Assembly: GCA_023402355.1 (NCBI GenBank)
Contig: JAEXCG010000017.1
Coordinates: forward strand, 1 to 22,106
From: Bacillota bacterium
GTDB lineage: Bacteria > Bacillota > Clostridia > Christensenellales > Aristaeellaceae
Length of the DNA stretch: 22,106 nt
Direction: 5' to 3'
Position 1 is the stretch's first letter, and every line of letters starts with the position of its first letter. Positions 8,301 to 15,589 of the stretch are shown here, one piece after another. The notes below the pieces were generated by a model. It was given only the letters and a program-made list of their open reading frames with translations, did not search any database and was not told the origin of the DNA. The translations under genes and the position numbers were made by a program.

Positions 8301-8770
8301 ATCGCCTCGCCCGAGGGGCTCGCGATGCAGTCGACATACGCCTGGCTGAAGTACATGTTGATCGGCCGGACGTTCTCTCCGTCGCTGTACAGCCCCTTGC
8401 CGGAATCGTTGAGCACCGCGCAGTAGTCGAAGCCCGAGGCCTGCACAAACGCCCCGATGTGGGCGCGGTCGTCCTCGCCGATCTCGTTTACGGAGGAAAA
8501 GCCCTCCGACCGGAGGGCCCGTGACATGCCGAGCGCGAGGATGCGCACCTCGTACTGGCAGTGCTCAAAGCCGTCCTTCGTCTTGGAGATCAGCGTGCCG
8601 GTCGTCTCCTTCAAGGCGGCGATGTTGGAGGCGATAAACCGCTCGTACGTGTCCCTGCGGTAGCTGCTCATGAAGTGGGAGAGCACGAGAAAAAAGCCGA
8701 GGGCCAGCACCGCGATCAGCGCGAGCGCCGCGGGCACGGAAAACCTGCGCGTTTTCTTTGGACGAGCCAT
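5366..8770 (-). CDS. Membrane hybrid histidine kinase, Cache-PAS-HisKA-HATPase-REC array
   Basis: This is a sensor kinase of 1134 residues, counted from the ATG at 8770. Domains: membrane segment about 12-34; extracellular Cache-like sensor about 40-305; second membrane segment about 318-341; PAS-like domain about 355-470; HisKA with NMSHDIRTPMN (phospho-His502); HATPase with NVLGNAVKF, DNGIGM and GTGLGMA (about 600-725). Then comes a receiver-like stretch about 735-860 lacking the phospho-Asp. Two complete receivers follow, with Asp928 (LMDLQMP) and Asp1056 (LFDLQMP) and lysines Lys982 and Lys1110. There is no HPt domain and no DNA-binding output, so a separate phosphotransfer or regulator protein outside this window is expected. 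The GTG at 8779 overlaps the GAGGTGG ribosome binding site, which is correctly spaced for the ATG at 8770. The gene opens a three-gene operon and is divergent from an ABC transporter, its probable target. Confidence 0.92.
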   Translation of the reverse strand: MARPKKTRRFSVPAALALIAVLALGFFLVLSHFMSSYRRDTYERFIASNIAALKETTGTLISKTKDGFEHCQYEVRILALGMSRALRSEGFSSVNEIGEDDRAHIGAFVQASGFDYCAVLNDSGKGLYSDGENVRPINMYFSQAYVDCIASPSGEAISFISDPFNAVGADVVAFSCRSGSILLIGIYSLDSFEALYDSTTFGDHASYLITTDTGLILSSAHVKPEVSNSLNLFTYFEKDARNAAFFAADEGGESGYSRALSDFREGRSGSAELYFEGALHELVYAPIPHTDWSFISLVSYDYITADAAEINAMTTRLAFLIITVLLVLFVAACVLLVFVLRARASREAVRRDRIFTLMTHYVPNVIVVADSESGGIEYASRNADKVLGLAEGFQSVVSEAFCRCVREEDRPGVLRLIDDVRTGRRTSDSLTVGFTRPDTHEDVVLSLCGYLIAEEDSRQRFITLTIEDITGDVRARERLEEALENEERANASKSLFLANMSHDIRTPMNAIIGLTTLAMHHPQDQKKVGECLQKIAHSSQLLLGLINDVLDMTKIESGKMQLSETEFELGDWLDGVVTVTQSQTSVRAQRFRVSARGVTHERLFGDTVRLGQVLTNVLGNAVKFTPEGGEIRLHVEEVPTDDPALARFVFTVRDNGIGMSREYVSHIFEMFSREQRANESGVQGTGLGMAITKRIVDMMDGEIRVESEPGKGTAFFIELLLRVSTRTERLLTGRSALVIGEPHSEESCREAVRKLTQIGLDAVGTADYDEAAALASERRAAGNAFTFVFLPYKLLLLRPGLTRAALRRDLGEGVRALVGFEPDEREALSRVQDAGFAQTIGLPLFQCALARKLWAMLDEASAAPDGLEGALRGLRILLVEDNRLNLEIASEMLGGLMGAQVDTATDGEEGASRFAMALPHTYDLILMDLQMPVLGGLEAARRIRASGHPQAADIPIVALTANAFEEDRRAAFEAGMNGFISKPIDYDALLREVGRVLRDRRELCVLLAEDNALTREIAVELIGEDGAAAEAVENGRQALERYLASPVGAFDALLFDLQMPVMDGFEAARAVRACGRQDAKTIRIFALTASSEDEVGDEAARAGFDAALMKPIDMKRLRELLGWTGNAGRRRDEG

Positions 8771-8833
8771 CCGTGCCACCTCGCTTCTGCCGGCCCGGCG
8801 GCCGCTCTTGCGTATCGTTCTTCTTATTTTCTA

Positions 8834-8862
8834 CTTATATCATGCGCGCTCTTTTTTGTCAA
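8834..8862 (-). promoter_or_regulatory. Sigma-A promoter of the sensor-kinase operon
   Basis: The minus strand carries TTGACA (8862-8857), a 17-nt spacer and TATAAG (8839-8834), close to the vegetative consensus. The predicted start of transcription is near 8827, about 57 nt before the kinase ATG. Its -35 lies inside the left copy of the TTTTTGTCAAA repeat. Confidence 0.75.
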
Positions 8863-8906
8863 ACGCTATGTCGCATAGAGCGCCGGTTCCCGCGCTTTTT
8901 GTCAAA
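8853..8906. repeat. Paired TTTTTGTCAAA direct repeats flanking a small inverted repeat
   Basis: TTTTTGTCAAA occurs at 8853-8863 and 8896-8906, with start points 43 nt apart (about four helical turns). Between them lies the inverted repeat CTATG, TCG, CATAG (8866-8878). The left copy contains the -35 of the kinase promoter, and the pair sits between the divergent kinase and transporter promoters. A regulator-binding arrangement is plausible but unproven. Confidence 0.5.
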
Positions 8907-8921
8907 ATAGATTTTTCGTCC

Positions 8922-8950
8922 TTGTGCTTTGTGTGAAATAGATTTATAAT
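8922..8950 (+). promoter_or_regulatory. Sigma-A promoter of the ABC transporter operon
   Basis: TTGTGC (8922-8927), a 17-nt spacer and a perfect TATAAT (8945-8950) predict transcription from about 8957, about 50 nt ahead of the permease ATG. The -35, spacer length and -10 match those of the LysR gene promoter at 20979-21007. Confidence 0.75.
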
Positions 8951-9007
8951 GTATGTAAAAATTACGTAAAAATATCTTGTCGCTTTCGCACGAAAGGATG
9001 TGTGCCC

Positions 9008-10876
9008 ATGCAAGAGCCCTCGCGCGCCGTAAATGATAGGACGCCCATGCCCTACAGCGCGCGGCGCAAGCTGAAAAACCGTCTGCGCAACGCGCTGACC
9101 AATCCGTACAACGTCATCGTGCTCATCGCCCTCGTTCTGCTCGCCTACCTGATCCTGGTGCCGCTCTTCGACATGGTGGTCACCACCTTCACACTCGCAA
9201 AGTCGGATCTGCGGCGCGTCAAGGGGGCCAGCGCGGGCGACTTCACGGCGTATTACTGGAAGCGGCTGCTCGCGAGCGACGTGTCGAAGAACCTCTTCTA
9301 CGTGCCGCTGCTCAATTCCCTCGTCATCGCGGCGTGCACGTCGTTCTTTTCCATCCTGCTGGGCTCTTTCATCGCCTGGCTGATGGTGCGCACCGACCTG
9401 CCGTTCAAGCGCTTCTTTTCGCTCGCGGTCATCATCCCGTACATGCTGCCCTCCTGGTGCAAGTCCATGGCGTGGCTGTCGGTCTTCCGCAACGCGCGCA
9501 TCGGCGGCGCGCAGGGCTTTTTGGGCTATCTGGGCATCACCGCGCCGGACTGGCTGGCCTACGGGCCGGTGGCCATCATCATCGTGCTTTCCATTCACTA
9601 CTACGCCTACGCCTACCTGCTGGTCTCTGCGGCGCTGCGCTCGGTCAACTCCGAGCTTGAAGAAATGGGCGAGATCGTCGGCGCGGGCAAGGGCCTGATT
9701 TTGCGCAAGATCACCTTCCCGCTCGTGCTGCCCGCGATCCTCTCCTCGGTCATCCTCACGTTCTCCAAGTCCATGGGCACGTTCGGCGTGCCCTCCTTCC
9801 TGGGGCTCAAGGTGGGCTATTACACCATCTCCACCTCGCTCTACTCGACCATCCAGTCCCAGAAGGGCACGGGCTTTGCCATCAGCCTGATGCTGATCGC
9901 CATCGCCTCCATCAACATCTTCGTCAACCAGAAGCTGATCGGCTCGCGCAAGTCCTACGCGACCATCGGCGGCAAGGGCGGGCGCTCGACGCTGCTGCGC
10001 CTGGGCAAGGCAAAGCCCGTCATCGTCGCGCTGCTCTTCGCGTTCCTCGCGGTGGCCGTCGTGCTGCCGCTGGTGATACTGCTCTACCAGACGTTCATGC
10101 TGCGCGCGGGCGACTTCGGCCTCTCCAACTTCACGCTGCACTACTGGCTGGGCGAGAGCGACCCCGCCATCTGCGACGGCATGCCCGGCGTGCTGCGCTC
10201 AAGCCAGTTCTTCATGTTCGTCAAGAACACGCTGCTGCTCGTGGGCGCGACCTCGCTCATCGCCACGGCCTTCGGCCAGATCATCGGCTACATCAACTCG
10301 CGCGGGCGCGGGCTGCGCTCCGGCAAGCTGGTGGAGCAGCTCGTGTTCATCCCCTACCTGATTCCCTCCATCGCGTTTGGCGCGATGTACCTGTCGATGT
10401 TCGCCACCAGCACGAAGGTCAGCCTCTTCGGCCTCGAAATCACGCTGATCCCCTCGCTTTACGGCACTTTCACGCTGCTGGTGCTCGTCTCAATCGTCAA
10501 GCACCTGCCCTTCGCCTCCCGCGCGGGCACGTCCAACATGATGCAGATCGGCATCGAGCTGGAAGAGGCCGGGCAGATCGCGGGCGCGAACTTCCTGACG
10601 CGCTTTGCGCGCATCGTCTTCCCGCTCTCCAAGAACGGGTTCATGAGCGGCTTCATGCTGATCCTCATCAGCATCATGAAGGAGCTGGACCTGATCGTCA
10701 TCCTCATGACGCCCACGCAGGCGACGCTGCCCTACATGGCCTACACCTACTCGACGAGCGGCTTCTCGCAGCCCGCGAGCGCGGTGGCGATCGTCATGTT
10801 CGTCATGGTCTTCTTCTTCTACTGGGTCGCCAACCGTTTCTTCAACGCAGACATCGCCAGCGGGCTGGGAGGTTAA
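9008..10876 (+). CDS. Fused double permease of an Fbp/Afu-type ABC transporter
   Basis: This 622-residue inner-membrane protein consists of two MetI-like permease domains in one chain, the arrangement of FbpB, AfuB and CysTW-like fused permeases. Each half carries an EAA loop that docks with the ATPase: LEEMGEIVGAG near residue 218 and LEEAGQIAGAN near 518. About twelve hydrophobic segments are visible, starting with VIVLIALVLLAYLILVPLF near residue 36. I place the start at ATG 9008, 9 nt after AAAGGA; the GTG at 9002 is too close to that site. It is the first gene of a permease, ATPase, binding-protein operon. The family includes transporters for ferric iron, for hexose phosphates (AfuABC) and for phosphonates or thiamine. 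Sequence inspection does not settle the substrate. Confidence 0.9.
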   Translation: MQEPSRAVNDRTPMPYSARRKLKNRLRNALTNPYNVIVLIALVLLAYLILVPLFDMVVTTFTLAKSDLRRVKGASAGDFTAYYWKRLLASDVSKNLFYVPLLNSLVIAACTSFFSILLGSFIAWLMVRTDLPFKRFFSLAVIIPYMLPSWCKSMAWLSVFRNARIGGAQGFLGYLGITAPDWLAYGPVAIIIVLSIHYYAYAYLLVSAALRSVNSELEEMGEIVGAGKGLILRKITFPLVLPAILSSVILTFSKSMGTFGVPSFLGLKVGYYTISTSLYSTIQSQKGTGFAISLMLIAIASINIFVNQKLIGSRKSYATIGGKGGRSTLLRLGKAKPVIVALLFAFLAVAVVLPLVILLYQTFMLRAGDFGLSNFTLHYWLGESDPAICDGMPGVLRSSQFFMFVKNTLLLVGATSLIATAFGQIIGYINSRGRGLRSGKLVEQLVFIPYLIPSIAFGAMYLSMFATSTKVSLFGLEITLIPSLYGTFTLLVLVSIVKHLPFASRAGTSNMMQIGIELEEAGQIAGANFLTRFARIVFPLSKNGFMSGFMLILISIMKELDLIVILMTPTQATLPYMAYTYSTSGFSQPASAVAIVMFVMVFFFYWVANRFFNADIASGLGG

Positions 10877-10877
10877 T

Positions 10878-12002
10878 ATGAGCCGGATCGTGCTTTCAGG
10901 AATCGAAAAGTATTACGGGGACAACCACGTCCTCAAGGACGTAAACCTCACCATCGAGGATGGAGAGTTCATGACGCTGCTGGGCCCCTCCGGCTGCGGC
11001 AAGACCACCACCCTGCGCGTCGTCGCGGGGCTGGAGCGCCCGCAGGGCGGCACCATGACGATGGACGGGCGCGTCATCATCAACGCCAAAGAACAGTTCT
11101 TTGAATCCCCGAAAAACCGCGGCCTGAACCTGGTGTTCCAGTCCTACGCGCTGTGGCCGCACATGACGGTCTTCGACAACGTGGCCTTCGGGCTACAGGT
11201 CGAAAAGCGCCCCAAGGCCGAGATCAAGCGGCTGGTGGAAAACGCCCTTTCCCGCATGCAGATCGGGCAGTTCGCCGGGCGCTACCCCTCCGAGCTGTCC
11301 GGCGGGCAGCAGCAGCGCGTCGCCATCGCGCGCGCCATCGCCTCTGCGCCCAAGCTGCTTTTGCTCGACGAGCCGCTTTCCAACCTGGACGCGAAGCTGC
11401 GCATCGACATGCGCTCGGAGATCAAGCGCCTGCACAAGGACATGGGCACGACCGTCATCTACGTCACGCACGATCAGGTGGAGGCGCTCACCATGTCCAC
11501 GCGCATCGCCGTCTTCTTCGACGGGGCGATCGAGCAGGTCGACGCGCCGATGATGGTCTACCAAAACCCGATCTCCCTGCGCGTGGCCGAGTTCATCGGA
11601 AACCCGCGCATCAACCTGCTGCCCGGCACCGCGCACGTAGAGGGCGGCACGATGCGCGTCGAGTGCGCCCTCGGGCGCTACGCGTTCGAGCGCGCGTCCT
11701 TCACGGAGGCGACGCCGGCGGACGGTTCGTTCGACTGCGTGGTGGGCCTGCGCCCCGAGCAGTTGGAGCTTTCGCGCACGCCGGTGGACGGCGCGGCGGA
11801 GGCGCACGTCTATTCCGGCATGCCCGCGGGCTCCGAGACGCTCATCCAACTGCACGTGGGCGCGGAGAGCCTGCTATGCAAGCAGCTCGGCCTCAGAACC
11901 TACGACGCGGACGAGCGCCTGTACCTTTCCATCCACCCCGACATGATCAACGTGTTCGACAAGCGTTCCGGCGCGCTGGTCAAGCTGGCCGCCGTGCAGT
12001 AA
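10878..12002 (+). CDS. ABC transporter ATP-binding protein (FbpC/PotA/UgpC-like)
   Basis: This 374-residue ATPase energises import. Motifs: Walker A GPSGCGKT (36-43), Q-loop VFQSYALWPHMTV around Gln88, signature LSGGQQQR (140-147), Walker B LLLLDEP (160-166), D-loop SNLDAKLR, and switch His198 in VTHDQVEA. The region after about 235 is a TOBE-like regulatory or substrate-linked domain, as in the Fbp, Pot and Ugp/MalK groups. The ATG follows the permease stop by one base, with GGGAGG inside the end of the permease gene, so the two are translationally linked. Because the ugp-like operon downstream lacks an ATPase, this protein could serve both systems; that is inference. Confidence 0.93.
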   Translation: MSRIVLSGIEKYYGDNHVLKDVNLTIEDGEFMTLLGPSGCGKTTTLRVVAGLERPQGGTMTMDGRVIINAKEQFFESPKNRGLNLVFQSYALWPHMTVFDNVAFGLQVEKRPKAEIKRLVENALSRMQIGQFAGRYPSELSGGQQQRVAIARAIASAPKLLLLDEPLSNLDAKLRIDMRSEIKRLHKDMGTTVIYVTHDQVEALTMSTRIAVFFDGAIEQVDAPMMVYQNPISLRVAEFIGNPRINLLPGTAHVEGGTMRVECALGRYAFERASFTEATPADGSFDCVVGLRPEQLELSRTPVDGAAEAHVYSGMPAGSETLIQLHVGAESLLCKQLGLRTYDADERLYLSIHPDMINVFDKRSGALVKLAAVQ

Positions 12003-12014
12003 ATTTGTTTCCGG

Positions 12015-12032
12015 CCGCGGGGCGCGCCGCGG
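12015..12032 (+). other. Intercistronic GC hairpin before binding-protein gene
   Basis: CCGCGG at 12015-12020 and again at 12027-12032, a self-complementary hexamer, can pair across a 6-nt loop. It is followed by TAAAAATA, not a T-run. Such a structure between ATPase and binding-protein genes could protect or separately process the downstream message. Confidence 0.35.
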
Positions 12033-12056
12033 TAAAAATATGAAGGAGTGAACCAA

Positions 12057-13214
12057 ATGAAGGCATCCCGCATTCTTTCCCTCGCTCTTGCGCTGTTGCT
12101 GTGCCTTGCGGTCGCCATGCCGGCGCTGGCGGGCGACGCGGAGGACAAGTGGGCCGAGGAAAACGGCCTGAACCTGGACGAGCCCATGGACGAGCTGTAC
12201 GAAAAGGCCAAGGCCGAGGGCAAGCTCGTCGTCTACACGATCTCCAGCCGCACGCAGGGCGTGGCCGAGAAGTTCATGGCCGCCTACCCGGGCATCGAGG
12301 TGGAGGTCTACGACATCTCCTCCGGCACGCTCAAGGAAAAATTCCTCACCGAGTACGAATCCGGCCTGCGCACGGTGGACATCGTGCACTCCAAGGAGCA
12401 GGTGGGCGAGTACACGTTCGAGGTGTTCGGCGACGGGCTGCTGCACAACTATCAGCCCACCTCCATCTTCGGCACGACGGACGAGAAGTACCTGGCGCTG
12501 ACCCCGCTGCTGGTGGAGCTCAACCTGTGGTTCTACAACACCGAGGTCTACGACAAGTGCCCCATCACCTCCTGGTGGGATCTCACCCGCGAGGAGTGGA
12601 AGGGCCGCGTGGTCTTCCAGGACGCGGCCTCCAACGACGCCTACTGCGCGGCGCTGACCGCCATGGTGCAGCACGCGGACGAGATGGCCGCCGACTACGA
12701 GGCCGTGTTCGGCGAGCCGATCGTGCTCGACGCCGACGAGCCGACCGCGGCGCACGCGTTCATCAAGCGCTTCCTCGCAAACGAGCCGGTCATCGCCAAG
12801 GGCTCGGACGAGGTCATCGAGCTGGTGGGCGCCACTGGCCAGGAGAACCCGCCGGTGGGCTACTCCTCCTCCGTGAAGCTGCGCAAGCAGACCGACGGCT
12901 ACGCGATCAACTACGACCCGGTGAACATGAGCGTCTCCAACGGCATCTACGCGCTCAACTTCCTGGGCATCGCCAACGAGTGCGAGCACCCGAACGCGGC
13001 CAAGCTGTTCATCAAGTACTGGATGGGCGGCGAGGACGGCCAGGGCGAGGGCTACGCGCCGTTCGTATCGCTGGGCACCTGGTCCGTGCGGCCTGAAAAC
13101 CCGACGACGCCCGAGAACGTCGCGCTGGAAGACATCCCGCTTTGGCCGGTCGACTTCGACTTCATCTATGAAAACATCGAGGACGTCCGCGACTACTGGA
13201 TCGCGCACCGTTAA
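12057..13214 (+). CDS. Secreted substrate-binding protein of the Fbp/Afu-type transporter
   Basis: This 385-residue extracytoplasmic binding protein belongs to the ferric-iron/AfuA-like superfamily. A signal peptide (MKASRILSLALALLL then AMPALA) ends in an AxA-type site near residue 23, with no lipobox cysteine. The mature protein opens with LVVYTISSRTQGVAEKFMAAYPGIEVEVY, a typical first strand and helix for the family (written here in parts: LVVYTISSRT, then GVAEKFMAAYPGIEVEVY). It later has WWDLTREEWKGRVVF, the conserved W-DL-KWKG-like hinge segment. I see no tandem-tyrosine iron site like that of FbpA, which weakens an iron assignment. The ATG at 12057 is preceded by GAAGGAG with 8-nt spacing. 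The gene is last in its operon, unusual for a binding protein, and ends at a strong terminator. Confidence 0.88.
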   Translation: MKASRILSLALALLLCLAVAMPALAGDAEDKWAEENGLNLDEPMDELYEKAKAEGKLVVYTISSRTQGVAEKFMAAYPGIEVEVYDISSGTLKEKFLTEYESGLRTVDIVHSKEQVGEYTFEVFGDGLLHNYQPTSIFGTTDEKYLALTPLLVELNLWFYNTEVYDKCPITSWWDLTREEWKGRVVFQDAASNDAYCAALTAMVQHADEMAADYEAVFGEPIVLDADEPTAAHAFIKRFLANEPVIAKGSDEVIELVGATGQENPPVGYSSSVKLRKQTDGYAINYDPVNMSVSNGIYALNFLGIANECEHPNAAKLFIKYWMGGEDGQGEGYAPFVSLGTWSVRPENPTTPENVALEDIPLWPVDFDFIYENIEDVRDYWIAHR

Positions 13215-13217
13215 CCC

Positions 13218-13250
13218 AAAAAGGCGGGGCTGCTTATGCCCCGTCTTTTT
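13218..13250. terminator. Bidirectional terminator between binding protein and alpha-galactosidase
   Basis: A stem of AAAAAGGCGGGGC (13218-13230) against GCCCCGTCTTTTT (13238-13250), with one G-T wobble and a 7-nt loop, carries T-runs in both directions. It serves both the plus-strand binding-protein gene and the convergent GH36 gene, whose stop overlaps its right edge. Confidence 0.9.
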
Positions 13251-15292
13251 CATGCCCTTTTCAGGTGCAGCAGCCTCGCGCTGACCCCTTCCATGCGCAG
13301 GGACACGAACCCCGGCTCGGCCTTAAGCTCCGTCTTCAGACCGGTGGGATAGATGCACGCCGCGTCCGTCCACCCCGGCAGCGGCACCGTCAGCGTCGCG
13401 GTTCCCGGCAGCGTGTGCCACAAAGCGAGGAACGCCTCGCCGCCGCAGTCGACGCCCACGCAGTGAAACGCGTCCCCAAAGGCGCCCAGGCCGATCGGCC
13501 AGAAGGGCAGGCCGTCCTTTGTCCTTTCCACGATGTCCCGGTGGAGGCGTATCCCCTCGCGCACGAGCCGGCGCCGCGCGGGCGACAGCTCGGCCAGATG
13601 CCCGCTCTGGTGGATGCGCAGCAGCATGGCGTTCACCATGTTGAAGGCCGTCTCCTCCTCGTCCCCTTCGCGCAGCGGATAGCTCCAGATCGCCGCCTGC
13701 TCCGGCGTGCAGGCGGTCATGCAGTTGCAGGCGATGCAGGCCATCTTCACGTAATCCGTCTGGTCGCTCACGCTCTGCAGGCTGCTGCGGCACAGGTGCG
13801 AATACTCCATGCGCATGCCGCCGCTGGAGCAGTTTTCGATCACGAGGTCCGGATACCGCGCAAAGACGCCGTCGAGCCAGTCCAGATAGGCGCGCGTGTG
13901 GGCGAGCAGCCCTTCCCCCGCGCTGTCCGCGGCATAGCTGGTGCCGACGCCCGCGTTGATGTTGTAATCCATCTTGATGTACCCGACGCCGTATTCCTTT
14001 ACGAGGCGGTCGACGACGCGGTCCGCGTGGCGCCGCACCTGCGGATTGCGGAAGTCCAACTGGTACCGGCTCTCGTCGATCACGCGGCGGCCCTCGATCT
14101 GGAAGAACCAGTCGTCCGGCAGCTCGCCCGCGAGCGGGCAGTGAATGCCCATCACCTCCAGCTCCAGCCAGAGGCCGGGGATCATCCCCTTCCCGCGGAT
14201 GGCGGCCATCAGCGCGCCCAGGCCTTGGGGAAAGCGCCCCCGGGCAGGCAGCCACTCGCCGACGCCGTCCCACCAGGGGCCGTCGTCGTACCAACCGCAG
14301 TCGATGCAGTAATACCGGCAGCCCGCCTCCGCAGCCGCCTCGATCAGCGGCAGCTCCTTTTCGGTGGTGGGGTCGCCGGAGAGGCAGTTCATGTAGTCGT
14401 TGAAGATGACGGAGGGATGGGCGTTGTCCGCGCTGAACCGGCGAATCCTCCGCCGATACTTCGTGAGCTCGCGGAGGGTTCCCTCGAACCCGTCCGGCGA
14501 AAATGCCACGGCGCACGGAACGGAGACAAACCGTTCGCCCGCGTGAAGCCGCTTTAAAAACTGATGCTCCTGCCAGGAGGGGCCGCTGAGCCGCAGGTAG
14601 AGCTGGCCCGCGAGATCGCTGATCTCCCAGCACCAGCTCGCGCTGGTTTCGATCTGCCACGTCGCCGCGTGCCCTTTTTGTACGAAGCTGCCCATGGGAA
14701 GGTGCTCGGCGCAGGCCCACGTGCCCGTGTTGGAAAGCTGGATGCGCTTTACGCTGAAGTCGTTCACCGCGTCATAGCCGAGCGTTTGCAGGTCGTATTC
14801 CTTCCACTGGCACTCGCCGCACCAGGTGTTGTGCGGCAGCAGGACCCGGTAGGAAGGGGCCCTGCGCGCGTCCTCGCCGTAGCCCAGACCGGTCAGCGCG
14901 AAAGAGCTGACGTACTGGAGCGGGAAGACGCCGCGCGCAGCCTCCACCTCGGTCTGCGCGCGCAGGGCGCGCACGCCGTCATAAAACTGCCAGAAGACCG
15001 TCACGCGCACGTCCTGCGTCGACTGCGTGAGCGAAAAGGTATCCCCCTTTTCGTTTCGTCCGAACGCGTGGCTCTGATAGCGCAGTTCGCTCGCCGGGGA
15101 GGTCAGGCTGTGCTTGCACGCGTGATGGTTGTTGTGGTTGTACCCCGCGCCCTGCACCTCCACCAGCGGGTATCCGCCGCCTTCCTCTCCGCGCGGGTGC
15201 TCCACGGCGGAGCAGTTCCACAGCGCCACCCTGCCCGCCTCGTCCACGCCGATGTCCACGTAAATGCCGTTCCTTGAAAAGCGAATGTCCAC
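13250..15292 (-). CDS. Alpha-galactosidase-like glycoside hydrolase, GH36
   Basis: This 680-residue cytoplasmic enzyme (no signal peptide) is of the GH36 alpha-galactosidase type, retaining hydrolases acting on raffinose-family and other alpha-galactosides. The N-terminal 280 residues form the beta-sandwich. The catalytic barrel shows YYCIDCGWYDD (327-337), GEWLPARGRFPQGL (345-358), the nucleophile Asp442 in GYIKMDYN, ENCSSGG (486-492), and the likely acid/base Asp510 in SVSDQTD. The family's usual strings are KWDMN and SDNTD, so this is a divergent member, and specificity for another alpha-glycoside is possible. Length is close to the usual 700-730. The start is a GTG with GGGAGGGA upstream. 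It lies 66 nt after the zinc-ribbon gene on the same strand. The divergent MFS permease nearby could supply its sugar, but no link is proven. Confidence 0.88.
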   Translation of the reverse strand: MDIRFSRNGIYVDIGVDEAGRVALWNCSAVEHPRGEEGGGYPLVEVQGAGYNHNNHHACKHSLTSPASELRYQSHAFGRNEKGDTFSLTQSTQDVRVTVFWQFYDGVRALRAQTEVEAARGVFPLQYVSSFALTGLGYGEDARRAPSYRVLLPHNTWCGECQWKEYDLQTLGYDAVNDFSVKRIQLSNTGTWACAEHLPMGSFVQKGHAATWQIETSASWCWEISDLAGQLYLRLSGPSWQEHQFLKRLHAGERFVSVPCAVAFSPDGFEGTLRELTKYRRRIRRFSADNAHPSVIFNDYMNCLSGDPTTEKELPLIEAAAEAGCRYYCIDCGWYDDGPWWDGVGEWLPARGRFPQGLGALMAAIRGKGMIPGLWLELEVMGIHCPLAGELPDDWFFQIEGRRVIDESRYQLDFRNPQVRRHADRVVDRLVKEYGVGYIKMDYNINAGVGTSYAADSAGEGLLAHTRAYLDWLDGVFARYPDLVIENCSSGGMRMEYSHLCRSSLQSVSDQTDYVKMACIACNCMTACTPEQAAIWSYPLREGDEEETAFNMVNAMLLRIHQSGHLAELSPARRRLVREGIRLHRDIVERTKDGLPFWPIGLGAFGDAFHCVGVDCGGEAFLALWHTLPGTATLTVPLPGWTDAACIYPTGLKTELKAEPGFVSLRMEGVSARLLHLKRA

Positions 15293-15358
15293 AGGTCCGT
15301 CCCTCCCCGCCTTTATGCCCGGCGCAGAACCGCCGCGTCCGGGCTCTCCTCCGCGTCC

Positions 15359-15589
15359 TTACGAGCCGATCAGAAAGTCCAGGATGTTCCAGCCCTCGTC
15401 CGTCTGCGCCTTGTAGAGCTCCGTGTATCCGCACTGCGCGCAGCTGATGGTGATGAACCGCTTGTTCTGAATGTCGAAGATCTTCGCGAAGTTGCCGCCC
15501 GTCGCCTGAAACTGGTCGTGCTCGTAGCCGGTGCACCCGCACTTGGGGCAAACGTACTGGCGCCGCTGGGCGTTTCCCTGATTTTCCAT
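15359..15589 (-). CDS. Small zinc-ribbon protein (DUF2082-like)
   Basis: This 76-residue protein has two cysteine knuckles, CPKC (Cys14, Cys17) and CAQC (Cys50, Cys53), which form one zinc ribbon. Between them is a conserved-looking ATGGNFAKIFDIQNKRF segment. This matches a widespread family of small Bacillota zinc-ribbon proteins annotated as nucleic-acid-binding (DUF2082); the true function is unknown. Only the first knuckle is followed by a glycine-cysteine pair, so Cys19 is an extra cysteine. The ATG is preceded by AAGGAGG at good spacing. It probably shares a transcript with the alpha-galactosidase gene 66 nt downstream. Confidence 0.85.
   Translation of the reverse strand: MENQGNAQRRQYVCPKCGCTGYEHDQFQATGGNFAKIFDIQNKRFITISCAQCGYTELYKAQTDEGWNILDFLIGS

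Noticed and set aside
6542..8524. A 660-codon plus-strand open frame antisense to the hybrid kinase
   Set aside because: Composition is His/Arg/Val/Asp repetitive as expected from the complement of GC-rich coding DNA. The kinase on the other strand has every expected motif.
8771..8779. GTG at 8779 as the kinase start
   Set aside because: It overlaps the GAGGTGG ribosome binding site that is well spaced for the ATG at 8770.
8840..10141. A 433-codon minus-strand frame opposite the double permease
   Set aside because: Low-complexity charged composition, and it runs across the AT-rich promoter region of the transporter operon.
9008..13214. Assignment of the ABC system as a ferric-iron transporter (fbpABC)
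   Set aside because: The architecture fits, but no iron-binding tyrosine pair is evident in the binding protein and no Fur-like box was seen. The family also contains sugar-phosphate and other importers, so substrate is left open.
11874..13253. A 459-codon minus-strand frame opposite the binding protein
   Set aside because: Shadow of the strongly GC3-biased gene at 12057-13214. It also crosses the terminator.
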